Shown in pieces: positions 17,573 through 25,035 of a stretch of 36,599 bases of DNA. Under the pieces are notes generated by a model. The model worked only from the letters and a program-made list of their open reading frames with translations. It did no database searches and was not told where the DNA came from. The stretch comes from a candidate division KSB1 bacterium (GTDB lineage Bacteria; Zhuqueibacterota; JdFR-76; DREG01): the NCBI GenBank assembly GCA_022566355.1, contig JADFJB010000034.1, positions 1-36,599 of the forward strand, read 5' to 3'. Position 1 is the stretch's first letter. Every line of letters begins with the position of its first letter. The position numbers and the translations under genes were made by a program.

Positions 17573-18706
17573 TTAGGTTCCGGAAAACTTTGTTTCTCGA
17601 TTCGTAACAATTTTTACTTTGGTTTGATCTTTTAAACCAGCTTGTCCCACCAGAATAATTTTGTCACCTTCTTCAATCGATGAAAGTGATTCAATTTTTT
17701 CATGATCTTGATAACCCACATCCAATTTAATTTTATGAGCAATACTATCTCGTACAACAAAAACATTCATGTACTCGTTTTCATAAATAATAGCTGTCTT
17801 AGGAATAAGAATTGCATTTTTGTGTGTATTTGTAATAATTCTGCAATTAACAAACATTCCAGGTCTAAGTTTATTATTTGTATTTCTAACTCCTATGGTA
17901 ACTTTGAAAGTCCCACTTTGAGGATCGACAACCGGGCTGACTCTTTTGATCCAACCTGGGAATAAATCGCCTTTTATGTGGTCAGAATAGATATAAGCCT
18001 GTTGCCCTTTTTTGATAATACCTATCTCTTTTTCCGGGATGTGAACAACCGCAATCATCTCATCCGTATTGACTACTGTAAATAACTTATCAGAAGTTTG
18101 AATTCTGTCTCCCTCACGACATAATCGCTCTCCAATTACACCGGTAATGGTTGACGTGATTTTGGTATATTTGAGGTTTAATTTTGCCTGCTGCCAGGCA
18201 ATCCTCGCAGCATCAGCAGCAAATTTTGCTGTTTCATATTCTTCATTACTCAATAGGTTTTTATCAGCCATTGCTCTTGACCGATTATACATACTTTGCT
18301 TTTGTTGATACTCGACATGTGCTTTTTCTTCAGCCAGAATGTATTCATCCGCTTCCAATTCAAGCAAAACTTGACCTTTAGCTACGAAAGTTCCTTCTTC
18401 GAGATTAATCTTCTCGACAAGCCCTTGAACGCGCGAGTAAACATCAATCATCTTTTCTGTTTCAAGATTTGAACTATACAATAAATAAGAGGATATGGTG
18501 CCACGAGACACTGTGGTCGTTTCAACAGGGATGAGGGTTTCTTCAGACTTTTTCTCTTTCTCACTGTCTACTTTAGAGGAATCTGCCTGTGCTTTGTGGG
18601 AACCGTTCGTGCCTTTTTGGCCGTCTGCTTCACTGTTTGAACAGCTTATCTGAAAGACTGCCAGGCTTAAAGTTATGAGTAGAATCAACGCTTTTTTAGT
18701 GCTCAT
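17573..18706 (-). CDS. Efflux RND periplasmic adaptor subunit (membrane fusion protein), lipoprotein
   Basis: The 377-aa HlyD/AcrA-family adaptor has a lipoprotein signal (residues 1-22, lipobox FQISC), so it is probably anchored in the inner membrane. A Lys/Ser/Glu-rich linker (about 25-60) follows. The first lipoyl half-motif is VQGLVEKINLEEGTFVAKGQ. A short helical hairpin (AEEKAHVEYQQKQ to AARIAWQQAKLNLKYT) and the second lipoyl half (ITGVIGERLCREGDRI) come next, followed by the beta-barrel and membrane-proximal domain with LRPGMFVNCRI. The short hairpin suits an RND rather than an ABC system. It is the first gene of the operon, with CAGGAG about 8 nt before the ATG. No TolC-like channel gene is linked; that component must be encoded elsewhere. 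Confidence 0.92.
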   Translation of the reverse strand: MSTKKALILLITLSLAVFQISCSNSEADGQKGTNGSHKAQADSSKVDSEKEKKSEETLIPVETTTVSRGTISSYLLYSSNLETEKMIDVYSRVQGLVEKINLEEGTFVAKGQVLLELEADEYILAEEKAHVEYQQKQSMYNRSRAMADKNLLSNEEYETAKFAADAARIAWQQAKLNLKYTKITSTITGVIGERLCREGDRIQTSDKLFTVVNTDEMIAVVHIPEKEIGIIKKGQQAYIYSDHIKGDLFPGWIKRVSPVVDPQSGTFKVTIGVRNTNNKLRPGMFVNCRIITNTHKNAILIPKTAIIYENEYMNVFVVRDSIAHKIKLDVGYQDHEKIESLSSIEEGDKIILVGQAGLKDQTKVKIVTNRETKFSGT

Positions 18707-18871
18707 TTTTAACTCCTGAAAATTATTACTTAATTATTTGTTTTTATCTTAAAGATTAGTAAACTATTACGTGATTATTTGGAGGGGGTTGCGGAAATTA
18801 AAACTATTTAAGAAAGATGTAATATAGCAACAAATCCAGAATGGGGTTTAGTAATGTTTTCGTTGGCAAAA

Positions 18872-18910
18872 AAAAAGCGTGAATGGCTACTTTTCCCATT
18901 CACGCTTTTT
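18872..18910 (-). terminator. Rho-independent terminator
   Basis: GCGTGAATGG (18877-18886) and CCATTCACGC (18896-18905) form a perfect 10-bp stem with a 9-nt loop. A run of A on the left and T on the right makes it work in either direction. It lies about 24 bp past the stop of the peptidase/Omp85-like gene. Confidence 0.9.
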
Positions 18911-18928
18911 TAGAAAAATCAGGCTTGA

Positions 18929-21913
18929 CTAAAAGTCAGTTCCAATAGAGAAAAGGGTATTCGGCTTCTCAAAATGTCTGAGATCAGTTGGCCATGCTAA
19001 ATCAAGTCGAAAGCTTAGAAAGCCCAAGTTCATACGCGCCCCAATGCCAGCTGCGCCTTTCAAGTCTTTAAAGCCAAATCCGCCTTCAGTAGTGAATGGT
19101 TGAAATGATTCTTTGATGTATCCCGGGATGTCTTCACCCCAAGCGGCGGCGGCATCAAAAAATGTAACACCACTAATGAAATCATATTTTTCTGATAAGA
19201 ACGGAAATATCGGGAATCGAAACTCCAAATTCTGAACAATAAATTTTGAACCTAACAATTCACCATAGTCCGCTCCACGGAAATCATAGGGTCCGCCAAT
19301 TCTGAAATATTGTTTATCCCGACCCATGCTTGTACCACCTAAAAATCTCCAGGCTAAAACTGAGCGGCTGTTGATGCTTGCATATTTCCTATAATCAATA
19401 AAAAGTGTAGTAAATTCAAAATCTTTTACTGTTTGCTGAACTGTGAGGCGATATCGACTGCCACTTCTTGGTCCGATGTATCCAAACGAAATATTATCAT
19501 GAACGTATGAAGCGCTAACCTGACCAAACGAGAAGCTGCCAAGATTTTGGGTGGTTTTTACTCTGCTGCCATTGATATATCCTTCAATAACCTCTTCTTG
19601 GCTTACATTGGCGATTCCAGTGGAAAGTTCAATTCTTGAAAACCGGCTAAACGGATATTGAGCAAATACACTTACTCCACGGTAGATTTGTTGAACGAAA
19701 CCCTGCGCACTTGATGAGAGAAAAGTGATATAGGAATAGGCATTTTGATAAATCTGGGCGCCATAATTAAATCTATTACCAAGATTAAAATAAGCCAAAC
19801 CAAGATCGGATTTAAGTGGATTGGTAAACCGCAGCCCTGTGCTGAAAATGAGATTATGATTGCCTAAAATATCGCTAAAGAGTAACTGTGCCCCACCGGC
19901 TGAGCCGTAAAGTCCACCTATGTTACCTCCTAATGCGACTGCATCCAATTTGAGTTTTCCACTATAATCACGCTCTTCAATAGAATCCGTATCTGCTAAT
20001 TCATATTCAGATAAAAATTCGTTTGGCTCGGGTAATTCAGGAAGTAGATTTGATTTGATTGAGAGAGGATAAGAACCGTTAGTTTCATCACTATTTCCAT
20101 TTGATGGTTCTGTATTGATATTTGTTCTCGAAGATTCAACCGCTAATACAGGTTCTTGTGGCGGGTATTCCATCCGAAAGAGCTGCCAGGCTCCATTCAC
20201 GTATGCTGAGAAAGCGATTGTTTTACCATCAGCAGAAATGCTAAGGCTCGGTGTGGATTCAGTTATTCCGGACACACCGTTATTTAATAAAGTAACAGTT
20301 TCAATTTCACTGGTCAATAAATCGATCGTATAAATATTAGGAATTCCCTGGTGGTCCGAAACGAAAATAATCTTTTCTTCTTCGCCAATCCATTGCGGCG
20401 CTGTGATATTGCCGGCTAAATCCGTAACCAGGTCAATTTTACCGGATTCTAATGTATATAAAGCCACATCCAAATCACCAAAAAATAGCTGGTCAATATC
20501 TGTACCTGTTCCACGGTCGGTTGAAAAAACAATCCGTTTGCCATCTAGAGACCATTGTGGATGAAGTTCCGCATAGCGATCATTTGTTAGTTGTTGTATC
20601 TTTTTATCCGCCAGGTTGACTATATAAAGATCGGATTTACCTCCCTTAATTCCAACAAATACAATTTGAGTCCCATCGGGAGAAAAAGCCGGAGAGCTTA
20701 ATCCATTCAATTCATCGAATGTCATTTTAAACAATACCTTTTTAGATTGCGCATTGACGATATAAATTCCATCATCTTTTCCGGTCTTTGATACAAATGC
20801 TATTCGCTTTCCATCACGGGACCAGTTTATGGCAGTATCGAAAAACCGCAAGACTTCAAATCGATTACTCTCTCCGCCCTTAATCAAACGATCCTCTTTT
20901 AGATCCCCATCATCCGATTGAGTGATTAAAAAAATGTCATCTTTTAAATTCTTATTCGAAACATAAGCGATACTCTTACCATCAGGGCTAACTGCAGGCA
21001 CAATGTTCATGCGATGGAAAGCGCCGGTTTTCTTGGTGATCTGCTGTGCAATATCTCCAGGCTCTTTGAGGGTTATATCAGTCTGGTAAACCAATTCACG
21101 CATTGCCGCGTGCCATTTTTCTGTTAATTTCTTGGGATCCATCTTTAACTGGGCTTTTAAAGCAGGTTCGAATTTTCCTAAATTAACTGCAGTTTTTAAA
21201 AGGTCACCGACTTTTCTCTTGCCATATGTCTCCCCGATGTAATACCAGAGAGACTCCCCGAGCCGGTAAACTCGAATATCAAAGGTATTGTTTAATTTAT
21301 CGACAGTTAAGAGATTGTCGTTTTCAAATCCATCACGGACCCACATTCGAGTCGTGTTACTCATCCCAACGGAAAGGTATTCAGCCATTCCCTCAACAAA
21401 CCAAAGAGGTGGATTAAACCGGGATTTAGCGATTTGGTTATCCGGCCTAAGAATAATATCGAACTGGAAAGCATGAACCAATTCGTGAATCAAGACATGA
21501 TTGAATTCACGGTAAGAACCTGTAATCGGAAGTGCAACCCGGTTTTTTAGAGATTCGGTGACCCCGCGTGTGCCATCTCCTATCATTCCCTGAACGATAT
21601 TTGTTTGTTGAAAATCGTTTACAGAGGCATAAAGAAGCAGGGGGATTCTTTCTTTAATTTGATGATCAAAAACTTCGGAAAGATAATCATATCCACGTTC
21701 TGCCATTCGGGCAGCATCGAAAGCGGCTTGTTTTTCTTCCGAGTAATAATGTACATCAAAATGCTCGGTTCGTAAAACGGACCAATCAAAATTTTTGTAG
21801 TGGACTTTATTTTGACCGAATTGAGTTGCTGTTTGGGACAACGCCGGAAGATTAAGAATTCCGATAAGTAATAGTGCTGCAAAGCAATGAGGCAAAAATG
21901 TTTTTGTCTTCAT
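18929..21913 (-). CDS. Gluzincin peptidase / PD40 beta-propeller / Omp85-like barrel fusion
   Basis: The 994-aa product combines a signal peptide (ending LPALSQ) and a peptidase-MA-like domain with HELVH (143-147) and a likely third ligand Glu174 in WFVEGMAEYL. Next is a propeller of six TolB/PD40 repeats (about 305-595, such as SPDGKSIAYVSNK, SRDGKRIAFVSKTG and SPDGTQIVFVG). The C-terminal part (about 650-994) is a beta barrel of Omp85/BamA surface-antigen type with FRGADYGELLGSKF. It is probably an outer-membrane protein with a periplasmic peptidase and propeller. The frame extends upstream to 21940, but GGAGG lies 8 nt before the ATG at 21911-21913 and the signal peptide starts there. Whether it cleaves, inserts or exports protein is unknown. 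It is transcribed alone, divergently from the MFS gene. Confidence 0.85.
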   Translation of the reverse strand: MKTKTFLPHCFAALLLIGILNLPALSQTATQFGQNKVHYKNFDWSVLRTEHFDVHYYSEEKQAAFDAARMAERGYDYLSEVFDHQIKERIPLLLYASVNDFQQTNIVQGMIGDGTRGVTESLKNRVALPITGSYREFNHVLIHELVHAFQFDIILRPDNQIAKSRFNPPLWFVEGMAEYLSVGMSNTTRMWVRDGFENDNLLTVDKLNNTFDIRVYRLGESLWYYIGETYGKRKVGDLLKTAVNLGKFEPALKAQLKMDPKKLTEKWHAAMRELVYQTDITLKEPGDIAQQITKKTGAFHRMNIVPAVSPDGKSIAYVSNKNLKDDIFLITQSDDGDLKEDRLIKGGESNRFEVLRFFDTAINWSRDGKRIAFVSKTGKDDGIYIVNAQSKKVLFKMTFDELNGLSSPAFSPDGTQIVFVGIKGGKSDLYIVNLADKKIQQLTNDRYAELHPQWSLDGKRIVFSTDRGTGTDIDQLFFGDLDVALYTLESGKIDLVTDLAGNITAPQWIGEEEKIIFVSDHQGIPNIYTIDLLTSEIETVTLLNNGVSGITESTPSLSISADGKTIAFSAYVNGAWQLFRMEYPPQEPVLAVESSRTNINTEPSNGNSDETNGSYPLSIKSNLLPELPEPNEFLSEYELADTDSIEERDYSGKLKLDAVALGGNIGGLYGSAGGAQLLFSDILGNHNLIFSTGLRFTNPLKSDLGLAYFNLGNRFNYGAQIYQNAYSYITFLSSSAQGFVQQIYRGVSVFAQYPFSRFSRIELSTGIANVSQEEVIEGYINGSRVKTTQNLGSFSFGQVSASYVHDNISFGYIGPRSGSRYRLTVQQTVKDFEFTTLFIDYRKYASINSRSVLAWRFLGGTSMGRDKQYFRIGGPYDFRGADYGELLGSKFIVQNLEFRFPIFPFLSEKYDFISGVTFFDAAAAWGEDIPGYIKESFQPFTTEGGFGFKDLKGAAGIGARMNLGFLSFRLDLAWPTDLRHFEKPNTLFSIGTDF

Positions 21914-21940
21914 TTTGTCAACCTCCGTAATTATTTTCAT

Positions 21941-22409
21941 GTAAAAGTTCGATACCCATTAAAACTCATAGCTCCTTAGAGTTTTATCAAATTTTCGAAT
22001 ACCTCCAATCTTTAATTTGCTTTGCCTTTGATATATTTATTTTTCGTCAATTGATCTCTGTAACTTTACGAATTGAATTAGGTTTCAAATAATTTTTTCT
22101 CCGCAAAAAATAGTTGAGTTAATCTTTTTAGACTTGATAAGATTAACTTTGTTTAAAAACAATTGGTTATAACAGAGTATAAAACGCTTTAAATAATTTG
22201 CTAAATTTTCAATTCAGACTTGACATTGACAAGAGTGAAACGTAATTTGGACAATTACATTATCACTAAAAACCGGCTACAAGAAGAGACTCAAATGTAA
22301 TCATGGGTTGAGTTAAATTGAAAATCGGTAGCTGGCTAAAAACATTAAGTTTTGTTATAACTCTTTTCAAAAATTAAAAATGAGTATCAAAATGATCTGG
22401 AGATAATTG
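21941..22409. other. Divergent intergenic region, no gene
   Basis: About 470 very AT-rich bases separate two divergent genes. No coding sequence or RNA gene is evident. It must carry the promoters of both; one candidate for the rightward gene is listed separately. Confidence 0.7.
22220..22248 (+). promoter_or_regulatory. Candidate promoter for the MFS gene
   Basis: TTGACA at 22220-22225, a 17-bp spacer and TAATTT at 22243-22248 resemble a sigma70 promoter. The leader would be about 155 nt. In such AT-rich DNA a -10-like match is easy to find by chance. Confidence 0.35.
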
Positions 22410-23699
22410 ATGTCTGATAATTTAAAGTTAAATCGCCGGACAGTTTTTAGCTGGTGCATGTATGATTTTGCGAATTCTCCCTTCACAACACTGGTTGTGA
22501 CCTTTATTTATTCCGCATATTTTACCGGCTACCATGCAGAAAACATCACGGTTGGGACAGTATATTGGTCTCGAGCCGTGACTATAACTGCAATTATCGT
22601 GGCTCTTTTATCTCCAATTGTTGGTGTCATGGCAGATCGGGGTGGAACCCGCAAACTTTTTCTTTTCATAACAACTGCTACCTGTGTTGTTGCTTCGACT
22701 TTCCTCTATACCATTGAGCCAGGATTTGTATTGCAAGCGCTCATTTGGTTCGTGATCGCAAATATCGCATTTGAAATGGGAGCGGTTTTTTATAATGCTT
22801 TTTTGCCTGATATCACTCCATTGGAGAAAATAGGCCGAGTTTCCGGATATGGTTGGGCATTGGGTTATGTGGGCGGATTGCTGGCATTGGTCATTGCTTT
22901 TGTTGGATTTGTCAATGCGGAAATTCCATGGTTTGGATTTAGCAAAGATGCTTATCAACATGTTCGTGCAACCAATCTTCTGGTTGCGGTCTGGTTTGCA
23001 GTGTTTAGTATTCCCACTTTTATCTGGCTTAAAGAAAATAAGTCAAGAGTTATTAAAGATGGAAAAAATACCGTCACTGAAAGCTATAAACAATTGGTTA
23101 ACACCTTTAAGGAAATCAGGAAATACCGTCAGGTTGTGAGACTTCTTTTAGCACGTTTAATTTACAATGATGGTCTGGTCACAATATTTGCTTTCGGTGG
23201 AATTTATGCTGGAGGAACATTCGGCTTTACTTTAGATGAAATAATTATTTTCGGAATTGTGTTAAATATTTGCGCTGGTATTGGAGCATTTGCTTTCGGA
23301 TATTTGGATGATATTCTCGGCGGCAAGAAAACCATCATGATTAGTCTGATTGGTCTTTCTGTGGCGGCTATCATTGCCGTTACAGCACAAAACCGCTTTT
23401 GGTTCTGGATTGCAGGAATTCTGATCGGGCTGTTTTCAGGACCTAACCAGGCTGCCAGTCGTTCTTTGATGGCACGCTTTGTACCGCGAAATATGGAAGC
23501 AGAGGCATTTGGATTTTTTGCGTTCTCAGGTAAGGCTACAGCATTCTTAGGGCCTTTACTCCTGGGCATCCTGACAGGTGCTTTTGACAGTCAACGGGTT
23601 GGCATTGCTATCGTCCTGGTATTTTTTGTTGTGGGGGGTGTGCTTTTGCACTTTGTGAATGAAGAGGAAGGGATAAAATTGGCGGCAAGGGGAGAGTAA
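22410..23699 (+). CDS. MFS transporter, UMF1/Atg22-like
   Basis: The 429-aa permease has about 12 hydrophobic segments. Its opening, RRTVFSWCMYDFANSPFTTLV, is characteristic of the UMF1 (Atg22-like) branch of the major facilitator superfamily. ADRGGTRK at the 2-3 loop is the MFS signature position, and GPNQAASRSLMARFVP lies in the C-terminal half. Atg22 exports amino acids from the yeast vacuole; the substrate of the bacterial relatives is not settled. ATG 22410 is preferred over TTG 22407 because GGAG (22399-22402) is then 7 nt away. Its last 200 bp are partly duplicated as a decayed copy 950 bp downstream. Confidence 0.9.
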   Translation: MSDNLKLNRRTVFSWCMYDFANSPFTTLVVTFIYSAYFTGYHAENITVGTVYWSRAVTITAIIVALLSPIVGVMADRGGTRKLFLFITTATCVVASTFLYTIEPGFVLQALIWFVIANIAFEMGAVFYNAFLPDITPLEKIGRVSGYGWALGYVGGLLALVIAFVGFVNAEIPWFGFSKDAYQHVRATNLLVAVWFAVFSIPTFIWLKENKSRVIKDGKNTVTESYKQLVNTFKEIRKYRQVVRLLLARLIYNDGLVTIFAFGGIYAGGTFGFTLDEIIIFGIVLNICAGIGAFAFGYLDDILGGKKTIMISLIGLSVAAIIAVTAQNRFWFWIAGILIGLFSGPNQAASRSLMARFVPRNMEAEAFGFFAFSGKATAFLGPLLLGILTGAFDSQRVGIAIVLVFFVVGGVLLHFVNEEEGIKLAARGE

Positions 23700-23731
23700 A
23701 ACGTGAAGCGTAAGACGGCAGACGTGAGAGT
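23700..23731. repeat. Degenerate 7-nt repeat directly after the MFS stop codon
   Basis: Units aacgtga, agcgtaa, gacggca and gacgtga follow the TAA immediately. The same family (gacgtga, gacggca on the minus strand) follows the stop codon of the amidohydrolase ending at 32660. Confidence 0.65.
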
Positions 23732-23754
23732 GTTAATACAAATACTTTTTCTTA

Positions 23755-23810
23755 TCATTTCCGCATGCTTACCCGTTAAAAACATACGGGCACAAGTTTA
23801 GCGCGAATCT
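23755..23810. repeat. Dispersed hairpin repeat, copy 1
   Basis: The 38 bp at 23766-23803 are identical to 24592-24629, and similarity extends outward on both sides. It contains the hairpin CCCGT-(9 nt)-ACGGG. It is one boundary of the HigA segment. Confidence 0.9.
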
Positions 23811-24133
23811 CATTTTTGCAATGATAAGAACCGGTTAATGCTTGTTCCTGTATATTAAACCAAAGAAAAATTGAAATCTATTCATACCATGAATGATAAT
23901 CATTCACACCTTGAATTAAATTACAAGCCACATTGGTTTACAATCTTATTTGGAGAGGGTGATAAAAGCTTTCGTTACACTCCAATCAGAATTTCAGTCG
24001 TTATTCACCCGCCATGGATTATCTATTTAGTAGATCACCAAGAAAGTTTTACAAATAATACTTCTTGATAATTATCTCTCCATGAGATATTAACTCATAA
24101 GGAATATGATAAGAGTAAATGGAAGGAATAACA
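23811..24133 (+). other. No confident gene; weak 59- to 65-codon frame
   Basis: This stretch lies between the repeat and the antitoxin gene, where a HigB toxin would be expected. An open frame runs from ATG 23889 (or TTG 23871) to 24068 and contains HWFTILFGEGDKSFRYTP. It has no recognisable domain, no convincing ribosome-binding site, and does not resemble HigB/RelE. I read it as probably non-coding or a remnant. Confidence 0.3.
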
Positions 24134-24553
24134 ATGGAAGTGTTAAATGAAGAAATAAAAGCAATCGACAGAATATGGCCGATTGCCTCCAGGGTTGTAT
24201 CGGTCATCAATAATGAAGAACAGTATGAATATGCCGTAAAAGTATTAGATAAATTAATCGATATGGTTGGTGAAGATGAAAATCATCCACTGGCGTCATT
24301 AATGGAAACCATGGAAACACGGATCGAAGAGTACGAAAATGAACATTATCCTGAACCGAAAAGAGATTCGATTGGGTGCTTAAATTATTTAATGGAAGAA
24401 CATAATCTAAAACAAAGTGATTTAAAGGAACTGGGAAGTCAAGGAGTCGTATCGGAAATATTAAGCGGAAGAAGAAAGCTTAATATCCGCCAGATTAAAG
24501 CGCTCAGCAAACGATTTAAAATATCGCCTGCCGTTTTTATTGAAGATGATTAA
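24134..24553 (+). CDS. HigA-type antitoxin / HTH regulator without adjacent toxin
   Basis: The 139-aa product is of the COG5499 HigA type. The N-terminal acidic helical half (about 1-85, including YEYAVKVLDKLIDMVGEDEN and HPLASLMETME) is the toxin-facing part. A C-terminal helix-turn-helix follows (LKQSDLKELGSQGVVSEILS, then GRRKLNIRQIKALSKRF). GGAAGGA lies 7 nt before ATG 24134, which is preferred over ATG 24119. HigA proteins normally sit directly after a HigB mRNA interferase gene; none is present on either side. It could be a solitary antitoxin protecting against a toxin elsewhere, or a stand-alone regulator. The segment is bounded by two copies of a 38-bp repeat. Confidence 0.85.
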   Translation: MEVLNEEIKAIDRIWPIASRVVSVINNEEQYEYAVKVLDKLIDMVGEDENHPLASLMETMETRIEEYENEHYPEPKRDSIGCLNYLMEEHNLKQSDLKELGSQGVVSEILSGRRKLNIRQIKALSKRFKISPAVFIEDD

Positions 24554-24580
24554 TTAGTGTCTTAACGAACAACTTTTCTG

Positions 24581-24635
24581 TCATTCCCGTCTGCTTACCC
24601 GTTAAAAACATACGGGCACAAGTTTAGCGGGTATC
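24581..24635. repeat. Dispersed hairpin repeat, copy 2
   Basis: Positions 24592-24629 are identical to 23766-23803 and in the same orientation. The outer bases also match in part (TCATTCCCG here, TCATTTCCG in copy 1). It is followed within 20 bp by the MFS remnant. Confidence 0.9.
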
Positions 24636-24650
24636 TTCCAGACTGGAATA

Positions 24651-24877
24651 ATGAGATTCGTGCTGAAAAACATTGAAGCAGAAGCATTTGGATTTTTTGC
24701 GTTCTCAGGCAAAGCTACTGTTTTTCGAGCCCTGGACTCTTAATAATTTTGGCAGGAGCATTGGCAGCCAACGAGTTGGTATTGCAATTGTCCTGATATT
24801 TTTTGTCGTAGGGGGTGCTCTTACACTTTATGAATGAAGAGGAAGAGGGGATTAAATTGGCAGGAAGGGGAGAGTAG
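24651..24877 (+). pseudogene. Decayed duplicate of the MFS gene 3' end
   Basis: The DNA closely follows the last 230 bp of the MFS gene (about 23469-23699). It starts ATGAGATTCGTGCTG (MRFVLKN, against MARFVPRN in the intact gene) and continues EAEAFGFFAFSGKAT almost exactly. It then carries small deletions and an in-frame stop in the middle before matching again through AACGAGTTGG and GAATGAAGAGGAAG to a final TAG at 24875-24877. Only the C-terminal part exists. Substitutions are spread over all codon positions, as expected for drift after duplication. Confidence 0.9.
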
Positions 24878-24971
24878 AAAACATAAAATGACAAACCCTA
24901 TCGTGACGTTCATTTCACAAAACGAGGAAAATAGTGTACCGATATTTATTTAACCAAATTAATTCAAAGAC

Positions 24972-25008
24972 AAAAAAGGCCGTCCAAATATTTTGAACAG
25001 CCTTTTTT
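24972..25008 (-). terminator. Rho-independent terminator of the S9 peptidase gene
   Basis: AAAAAAGGC (24972-24980) pairs with GCCTTTTTT (25000-25008), and CCAAA with TTTTG extends the stem inside, with two mismatches. It lies 28 bp beyond the peptidase stop codon. Confidence 0.8.
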
Positions 25009-25035
25009 GTATTCTCAAATATTAGTACTATTTTC

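Noticed and set aside
17407-17610. Minus-strand frame encoding NYQLSII repeats
   Set aside because: It is produced by the stop-free heptamer array and overlaps the ends of both flanking genes. Kept only as a point of interest about readthrough.
23871-24068. Possible HigB toxin upstream of HigA
   Set aside because: Neither this frame nor others in the interval show HigB/RelE motifs.
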